DNA from: Serratia inhibens
GTDB taxonomy: Bacteria > Pseudomonadota > Gammaproteobacteria > Enterobacterales > Enterobacteriaceae
Assembly (NCBI RefSeq): GCF_003591175.1
Contig: NZ_QYYG01000002.1
Span: 736,078 to 800,077 of the forward strand
DNA: 64,000 bases
Direction: 5' to 3'
The notes below the pieces were generated by a model, which was not told where the DNA came from, did no database searches, and saw only the letters and a program-made list of their open reading frames with translations. Shown here in pieces: positions 58,843 through 64,000 of this stretch (positions are counted from its first letter, which is position 1; each line of letters begins with the position of its first letter). Position numbers and translations under genes: made by a program.

Positions 58843-60342
58843 ATGTCTGTACGTAAAGCGGTTATTGGTTATTATTTCATTCCGACCAACCAAATTAATA
58901 ACTATACCGAATCCGATACCTCAATCGTGCCTTTCCCGGTGTCCAATATCACGCCGGCCAAGGCCAAACAGCTGACCCACATTAATTTCTCGTTCCTCGA
59001 CATTAACAGCAATCTGGAATGCGCCTGGGATCCGGCAACCATAGATGCCAAGGCACGCGATGTGGTCGGTCGGTTGACCGCGCTGAAAGCGCACAACCCC
59101 AGCCTGCGCATCATGTTCTCCATTGGCGGCTGGTATTATTCCAACGATCTGGGCGTTTCCCATGCCAACTACGTCAACGCGGTGAAAACCCCGGCGGCGC
59201 GTACCAAATTCGCGCAATCCTGCGTACGCATCATGAAAGACTATGGCTTTGACGGCGTAGATATCGACTGGGAATACCCGCAGAGCAGCGAGGTGGACGG
59301 TTTTGTCGCCGCGCTGCAAGAGATCCGTATCCTGCTGGATCAACAGACCCAGGCCGATGGCCGCCAGGCGCTGCCATACCAACTGACCATCGCCGGGGCC
59401 GGCGGCGCGTTCTTCCTGTCGCGCTACTACAGCAAGCTGCCGCAGATCGTCGCCTCGCTCGATTACATCAACCTGATGACTTACGATCTGGCCGGCCCAT
59501 GGGAGAAAATCACCAACCATCAGGCGGCGCTGTTTGGTGACAGCGCCGGGCCGGCCTTCTATAACGCGCTGCGCGAAGCCAATCTGGGCTGGAGCTGGGA
59601 AGAGCTGACCCGCGCCTTCCCCAGCCCATTCAGCCTGACGGTGGACGCCGCCGTACAGCAACACCTGATGCTGGAAGGCGTGCCAAGCAGCAAAATCGTC
59701 ATGGGTGTCCCCTTCTATGGCCGCGCCTTCAAGGGCGTCAACGGCAGCAACGGCGGCCAATACAGCAGCCACAGCACACCGGGGGAAGATCCGTTCCCGG
59801 GCACCGATTACTGGCTGGTGGGCTGCGAAGAGTGCATCCGCGACAAGGACCCGCGCATCGCCTCTTACCGCCAACTGGAACAGATGCTGCTCGGCAACTA
59901 CGGCTATCAGCGCCTGTGGAACGACAAGACCAAAACGCCGTACCTGTACCATGCGGCCAACGGCCTGTTCGTGACTTATGACGACGTCGAAAGCTTCAAG
60001 TACAAGGCGAAATACATCAAGCAGCAGCAACTGGGCGGCGTGATGTTCTGGCACCTGGGGCAGGACAACCGCAACGGCGATCTGCTGGCCTCGCTGGACC
60101 GCTATTTCAACGCTGCCGATTATGACGATAGCCAGTTGGATATGGGTACCGGCCTGCGCTATACCGGCGTCGGCCCCGGCAATCTGCCGATCATGAGCGC
60201 GCCTGCGTACGTGGCGGGCACTACCTACCCGCAGGGCGCGCTGGTGTCTTATCAGGGTTACGTCTGGCAAACCAAGTGGGGCTTTATCACTTCCGTACCA
60301 GGCTCCGACAGCGCCTGGCTGAAAGTGGGCCGCGTAGTTTAA
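58843..60342 (+). CDS. chiB: Family 18 chitinase ChiB
   Basis: A 499-residue processive exochitinase, the same length as S. marcescens ChiB and nearly identical over long stretches. The catalytic DxDxE motif is DGVDIDWEYP with Glu144 as acid; other GH18 parts are MFSIGGWYYSN, YINLMTYDLAGPW and GVMFWHLGQD. A C-terminal chitin-binding module contains YPQGALVSYQGYVWQTKW. It has no Sec or Tat signal, consistent with secretion through ChiWXYZ. CTGGAGAAA precedes the ATG. It cleaves chitin from the reducing end in the S. marcescens enzyme. Confidence 0.96.
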   Translation: MSVRKAVIGYYFIPTNQINNYTESDTSIVPFPVSNITPAKAKQLTHINFSFLDINSNLECAWDPATIDAKARDVVGRLTALKAHNPSLRIMFSIGGWYYSNDLGVSHANYVNAVKTPAARTKFAQSCVRIMKDYGFDGVDIDWEYPQSSEVDGFVAALQEIRILLDQQTQADGRQALPYQLTIAGAGGAFFLSRYYSKLPQIVASLDYINLMTYDLAGPWEKITNHQAALFGDSAGPAFYNALREANLGWSWEELTRAFPSPFSLTVDAAVQQHLMLEGVPSSKIVMGVPFYGRAFKGVNGSNGGQYSSHSTPGEDPFPGTDYWLVGCEECIRDKDPRIASYRQLEQMLLGNYGYQRLWNDKTKTPYLYHAANGLFVTYDDVESFKYKAKYIKQQQLGGVMFWHLGQDNRNGDLLASLDRYFNAADYDDSQLDMGTGLRYTGVGPGNLPIMSAPAYVAGTTYPQGALVSYQGYVWQTKWGFITSVPGSDSAWLKVGRVV

Positions 60343-60352
60343 CCGCATAAAA

Positions 60353-60380
60353 AAACCCCGTGGCTCGCGCTGCGGGGTTT
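60353..60380. terminator. Terminator between convergent chiB and chiR
   Basis: AAACCCCG ... CGGGGTTT stem at 60353-60380 with seven As on its left, giving a T-tract on the minus strand for chiR and a short TT-C-TT on the plus strand for chiB. Confidence 0.85.
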
Positions 60381-60437
60381 CTTACTCAGTTAACCGTTTA
60401 ATGATCGCATTCCTTTGCCATTAGCGCATCGCTGCCC

Positions 60438-61379
60438 TTAGTTGTTACACCAAGGGTAACCCCCATCCCGCACCACTTCGCGCCCCATCAGGCTGAAAAC
60501 GTCGCTTTTACACGTCAGGCGTTCATGCCACCAGGTAAAACCGGTCCCCTTACTGGCCGGGTGCCAGGCCAGCCAAATCATTTCGTCACCTTTTTGCATA
60601 TCGACCGGTACCGTCACCAGTTCGCCGCTCGCCAGCTCTTTTTCGATCAGCGAAGGCGGCAGAAAACCGTGGCCGATACCGCGTTTCAACAGCGCCAGCT
60701 TGCTCTCGACGTCGCAAACCACCAGTTGGCGCTGCAACGGCATCGTGCCGTGGTTGCGCTTTGGCAGCTCGTGGCTGCTGTCGGCGATCACCACCACGAT
60801 GTCATTCAACCGCTGATTTTTATCCACCGGTTTTTTCTGTGCGGCAAAGGGATGCGAAGGCGAAACGCACAGCACGAAATTCAGCTTGCCGAGCATCAGC
60901 GTCTTGGCCTGCACGCTGTCCGGGATCTGGCCAATGGCGATAATCAAATCCGCCCGATTGTTCTTCAGCGCATCCCAGGTGCCGTTCAGCGCTTCCCTCT
61001 GCACCGAAATGTTGGCGTTCGGGCTGTGCTGAATATAGTCACGTATATCCTGGGTGAGGGTTTCCAACGGAAAGAACTTATCGACGACGATGCGGATATT
61101 ATTATCGAGTTTCGGGATATTTCTCACCCGGCTCTCGAGATCCTGCACCGCATTTAAAATCCAGCTGCCCTCTTGCAGCAGGAATTCCCCTTCATCCGTT
61201 AGGGTAATCATCGGGCCATTTCGATGAAATAATTTCACGCAGAGTTTACTTTCAATATTGGAAACCCGATAAGATATCGCCGAAGGCGTTTTATGCAGCG
61301 CTTCCGCCGCCATAGAGAAAGAGCCGGTACTTTTTATGGTGCTGATTATTTTAATCGCATCCAGGGATAATCTAGTCAT
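60438..61379 (-). CDS. chiR: LysR-family chitinase regulator ChiR
   Basis: A 313-residue LysR regulator with helix-turn-helix IKIISTIKSTGSFSMAAEALHKTPSAISYRVSNIESKLCVKLFHR and a C-terminal effector domain. It lies between chiB and cbp21 and is divergent from cbp21, the same layout as in S. marcescens 2170, where ChiR is needed for production of all chitinases and CBP21. The ATG at 61379 has AGAGGA upstream; the open frame to 61433 is not needed. Confidence 0.92.
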   Translation of the reverse strand: MTRLSLDAIKIISTIKSTGSFSMAAEALHKTPSAISYRVSNIESKLCVKLFHRNGPMITLTDEGEFLLQEGSWILNAVQDLESRVRNIPKLDNNIRIVVDKFFPLETLTQDIRDYIQHSPNANISVQREALNGTWDALKNNRADLIIAIGQIPDSVQAKTLMLGKLNFVLCVSPSHPFAAQKKPVDKNQRLNDIVVVIADSSHELPKRNHGTMPLQRQLVVCDVESKLALLKRGIGHGFLPPSLIEKELASGELVTVPVDMQKGDEMIWLAWHPASKGTGFTWWHERLTCKSDVFSLMGREVVRDGGYPWCNN

Positions 61380-61785
61380 ACTAATTCCTCTTTGACATAA
61401 AATAAGAAAAATTGACACTAAATCCCCAGGCAACTGGCGCGTAAAAAACGTTCAAGTCATACAAGAGTAAGCAAAACAACAAGCAATATACTCCATATCG
61501 GAGAGCATCATCTGAAAGAGTATTCATCAATCCATTAAGTAAAATTCATCATGACGCTGCGATTTTAGACAGCAGCGTTTAAATAAATTCAATCAAAGAG
61601 TGAAAGACATTCATCATAATAACTTTAGTTAATAGCCGATAAAACATTCCATCCTCATCCATGACACGAATGATAAAAATAAAACAAGCCACCCATAATG
61701 ATGTTTTTTAATTTCGTTAATGACCTCTCATTTCAGTGGTGAAAATACACTCAACTTACAATATAACTTCAGTCAGGAGTGACTC
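61380..61785. promoter_or_regulatory. chiR / cbp21 divergent regulatory region with repeated ATTCATCA
   Basis: An AT-rich 406-bp gap without genes. ATTCATCA occurs at 61522-61529, 61544-61551 and 61609-61616, the first two 22 bp apart. A CGCTGC/GCAGCG hairpin lies at 61555-61577. These are candidate ChiR or other regulator sites; the link to ChiR is inference. Confidence 0.5.
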
Positions 61786-62382
61786 ATGAACAATACTTCT
61801 CGTACCCTTATGGCTTTCGGTCTGCTGAGCGCCGCTCTGTTTGGCGTATCACAACAGGCTAACGCCCACGGCTATGTCGAAACACCGGCCAGCCGTTCCT
61901 ACCAGTGCAAACTGCAGCTCAATACCCAGTGCGGCAGCGTGCAGTACGAGCCGCAAAGCGTCGAAGGTCTGAAAGGTTTCCCGCAGAACGGTCCGGCGGA
62001 CGGTCATATCGCCAGCGCCGACAAGAGCACCTTCTTCGAGCTGGATCAGCAAACGCCAACCCGTTGGAACAAGCTCAATCTGCACACCGGTGCCAACTCC
62101 TTTACCTGGCGGCTGACCGCCCGTCACAGCACCACCGGTTGGCGCTATTTCATTACCAAACCAAACTGGGATGCGTCGCAGCCGCTGACCCGTGCCTCCT
62201 TTGACCTGACGCCGTTCTGCCAATACAACGACGGCGGCGCGATCCCAGCCGCGCAGGTCACCCACCAGTGCAACATACCGGCAGACCGCAGCGGTTCGCA
62301 TGTGATCCTCGCCGTGTGGGACGTAGCAGACACGGCCAATGCCTTCTATCAGGCGATTGACGTGAATTTGAGCAAACAGTAA
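61786..62382 (+). CDS. cbp21: Chitin-active lytic polysaccharide monooxygenase CBP21 (AA10)
   Basis: A 198-residue secreted copper oxidase that breaks crystalline chitin and helps chitinases. The Sec signal ([20 protein letters not shown]...ANA) exposes His28 as the mature N-terminus ([10 protein letters not shown]). Together with His114 (in [15 protein letters not shown]) it forms the copper histidine brace. ECYS-free stretches such as [22 protein letters not shown] and [34 protein letters not shown] match S. marcescens CBP21. CAGGAG precedes the ATG and a terminator follows. Confidence 0.97.
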   Translation: MNNTSRTLMAFGLLSAALFGVSQQANAHGYVETPASRSYQCKLQLNTQCGSVQYEPQSVEGLKGFPQNGPADGHIASADKSTFFELDQQTPTRWNKLNLHTGANSFTWRLTARHSTTGWRYFITKPNWDASQPLTRASFDLTPFCQYNDGGAIPAAQVTHQCNIPADRSGSHVILAVWDVADTANAFYQAIDVNLSKQ

Positions 62383-62403
62383 ATAATCGGAGGAAGTCCC
62401 CTG

Positions 62404-62432
62404 GGGTTCAGCCGGGCGCTGAACCCTTTTTT
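62404..62432 (+). terminator. Rho-independent terminator after cbp21
   Basis: GGGTTCAGC-CGGGC-GCTGAACCC followed by six Ts, 22 bp past the cbp21 stop. Confidence 0.93.
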
Positions 62433-62662
62433 ATCGCTGTAGCCTCCTACTCTGCTCGCCGCATACCCCACGCCAAAAAACCTATTCTCGCAGGTGCAAC
62501 CCGCAGCCGGCCTGGCTCGGGACAGGATCCATTGTTCTTATCCATCGCAACAATCAGAAAAAGCGCATTTTATTCATCAGGCTTATGATGCAGTGTGTTC
62601 ACCCTATGATGAAAAAGGTTCTCATTTCCCTACATGTTTGGCACTGATCAAGGAGCGTATAA

Positions 62663-63613
62663 ATGAACCAATTAGATGCACTCAAGCAGCTGACGACGGT
62701 CGTGGCCGACAGCGGCGATATTGAATCCATCCGCCAGTTCGAACCCCAGGACGCCACTACCAACCCTTCGCTGATCCTGAAAGCCGCTGCGCTGCCGCAA
62801 TATAAGCCACTGATCGTCGAAGCGCTGAACTATGCCCGCCAACAGGGCGGCAGCAAAGAAACCCAGCTGATTAACGCCGGCGACAAACTGGCGGTCAACA
62901 TTGGCGTCGAGATCCTGAAAAGCGTGCCGGGCCGTATCTCCACCGAGGTGGACGCCCGTTTGTCGTTCGATCGCGGCATGTGCGTGGCCAAAGCGCGCAA
63001 ATTGATTGGCCTGTATCAGGAACAGGGCATCGACAAGTCCCGCATCCTGATCAAACTGGCATCGACCTGGGAAGGCATCAAAGCCGCCGAGGAACTGGAA
63101 AAAGAAGGCATCAACACCAATCTGACGCTGCTGTTCTCTTTCGCCCAGGCTCGCGCCTGCGCCGAAGCCGGCGTGTTCCTGATTTCGCCTTTCGTCGGCC
63201 GCATCTATGACTGGTACCAGGCTAAGCAGCCTGCCGCCGAGTACGATGCCGAGCAGGATCCTGGCGTGAAATCGGTGCGCACCATTTATGAATACTACAA
63301 ACAGCACCGCTATCAGACGGTGATCATGGGTGCCAGCTTCCGCAAGGTGGAGCAGATCCTGGCCCTGGCCGGCTGCGATCGCCTGACCATAGCGCCGAAC
63401 CTGCTGGAACAGCTCAAACACAGCGAGCAACCGGTCGAGCGCAAACTGACGCCGTCCACCGAAGGTTTCTATCAACCCGCACCACTGGCCGAAGCCGAAT
63501 TCCGCTGGCTGCATAATCAAGACGCCATGGCGGTCGAGAAACTGGCCGAGGGTATCCGCCTGTTCGCCGTTGACCAGCAGAAGCTGGAAGACATGCTGGC
63601 CGCTGAACTGTAA
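62663..63613 (+). CDS. talA: Transaldolase TalA
   Basis: A 316-residue pentose-phosphate enzyme exchanging dihydroxyacetone units between sugar phosphates. The motif [13 protein letters not shown] is at the N-terminus, the Schiff-base lysine is in [14 protein letters not shown] (about residue 131), and [32 protein letters not shown] follows. AAGGAGCG precedes the ATG. It is next to a transketolase gene as in the E. coli talA-tktB pair. Confidence 0.96.
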   Translation: MNQLDALKQLTTVVADSGDIESIRQFEPQDATTNPSLILKAAALPQYKPLIVEALNYARQQGGSKETQLINAGDKLAVNIGVEILKSVPGRISTEVDARLSFDRGMCVAKARKLIGLYQEQGIDKSRILIKLASTWEGIKAAEELEKEGINTNLTLLFSFAQARACAEAGVFLISPFVGRIYDWYQAKQPAAEYDAEQDPGVKSVRTIYEYYKQHRYQTVIMGASFRKVEQILALAGCDRLTIAPNLLEQLKHSEQPVERKLTPSTEGFYQPAPLAEAEFRWLHNQDAMAVEKLAEGIRLFAVDQQKLEDMLAAEL

Positions 63614-63630
63614 TTATTTTGGAGTTATCA

Positions 63631-64000
63631 ATGTCCTCTCGCAAGCAACTCGCCAACGCCATCCGCGCACTCAGCATGGACGCCGTACAAAAAGCAAATT
63701 CCGGCCATCCGGGCGCACCTATGGGCATGGCGGACATCGCCGAAGTCCTGTGGCGCGACTATATGAACCACAACCCGACCAACCCGCACTGGGCTGACCG
63801 CGACCGCTTCGTGCTGTCCAATGGCCACGGCTCCATGTTGATTTACAGCCTGCTGCACCTCACCGGCTACGATCTGCCGATGAGCGAGCTGGAAAACTTC
63901 CGCCAGCTGCACTCCAAAACCCCGGGCCACCCGGAATACGGCTACACCCCAGGCGTCGAAACCACCACCGGCCCGCTGGGCCAGGGCATCGCCAACGCCG
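63631..64000 (+). CDS. tktB: Transketolase, N-terminal part (cut by window edge)
   Basis: Starts 17 bp after talA and runs off the right edge; about 123 residues are visible. The N-terminus [62 protein letters not shown] and [12 protein letters not shown] (thiamine-diphosphate region) are typical transketolase sequence. The tktB name follows its position after talA. TTGGAG lies upstream. The rest of the enzyme is outside the window. Confidence 0.93.
   Translation, partial: MSSRKQLANAIRALSMDAVQKANSGHPGAPMGMADIAEVLWRDYMNHNPTNPHWADRDRFVLSNGHGSMLIYSLLHLTGYDLPMSELENFRQLHSKTPGHPEYGYTPGVETTTGPLGQGIANA

Overview
The window reads as chromosomal DNA of a Serratia, most likely the S. liquefaciens/proteamaculans/plymuthica side of the genus. 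The evidence is a ChiB chitinase, a CBP21 chitin-active LPMO, a ChiR regulator and a chiWXYZ-type secretion cassette that closely resemble those known from S. marcescens, set in an enterobacterial backbone that follows the E. coli order yfeR-yfeH-ypeB-ligA-zipA-cysZ-cysK-ptsHI-crr ... cysM-cysAWTP ... yfeX-yfeY-yfeZ-ypeA-amiA-hemF ... maeB ... talA-tktB. Species assignment is inference. No rRNA, tRNA, CRISPR array, complete prophage or transposase gene was seen.

Region 1 (1-14.3 kb) is a complete catecholate-siderophore export, uptake and release block in the same arrangement as the E. coli enterobactin locus but without fepE: entC (cut by the window edge), fepB, entS, fepDGC, entF, an mbtH-like gene, fes and fepA. 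Three divergent intergenic regions carry Fur-box-like palindromes, and two of these also hold a 127-bp ERIC element.

Region 2 (14.3-25.4 kb) is accessory metabolism: an orphan DppA-like peptide-binding protein, the acetoin genes budB-budA with a divergent LysR gene, stand-alone eutBC (ethanolamine ammonia-lyase without shell genes), a nucleotidyltransferase-like gene, an FlxA-like coiled-coil gene, and yfeR/yfeH.

Region 3 (25.4-47.8 kb) is core: DNA ligase, ZipA, cysteine synthesis (cysZ, cysK, cysM), sulfate/thiosulfate import (cysPTWA) and the PTS general proteins (ptsH-ptsI-crr). The crr-cysM interval instead holds a PAPS-type sulfotransferase, a two-component system and a divergent MacAB exporter. 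A 265-bp element with imperfect 18-bp terminal inverted repeats, apparently a MITE, sits between cysA and cysM.

Region 4 (45.6-57.1 kb) holds yfeX, yfeY, yfeZ, a YgiW-type OB-fold gene behind a PmrA/QseB-like box, ypeA, amiA, hemF, yaiI, a ChaN-type lipoprotein gene behind a near-perfect Fur box, the S-methylmethionine genes mmuPM behind a MetJ-like operator, and maeB.

Region 5 (57.3-62.4 kb) is the most striking: a chitin-degradation island between maeB and talA. Four minus-strand genes for a holin, an M15 endopeptidase and a nested spanin pair (chiW-X-Y-Z) lie divergent to chiB, followed by chiR and cbp21. This is a phage lysis module reused for chitinase secretion, a role established in S. 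marcescens. The window ends in talA and the start of a transketolase gene.
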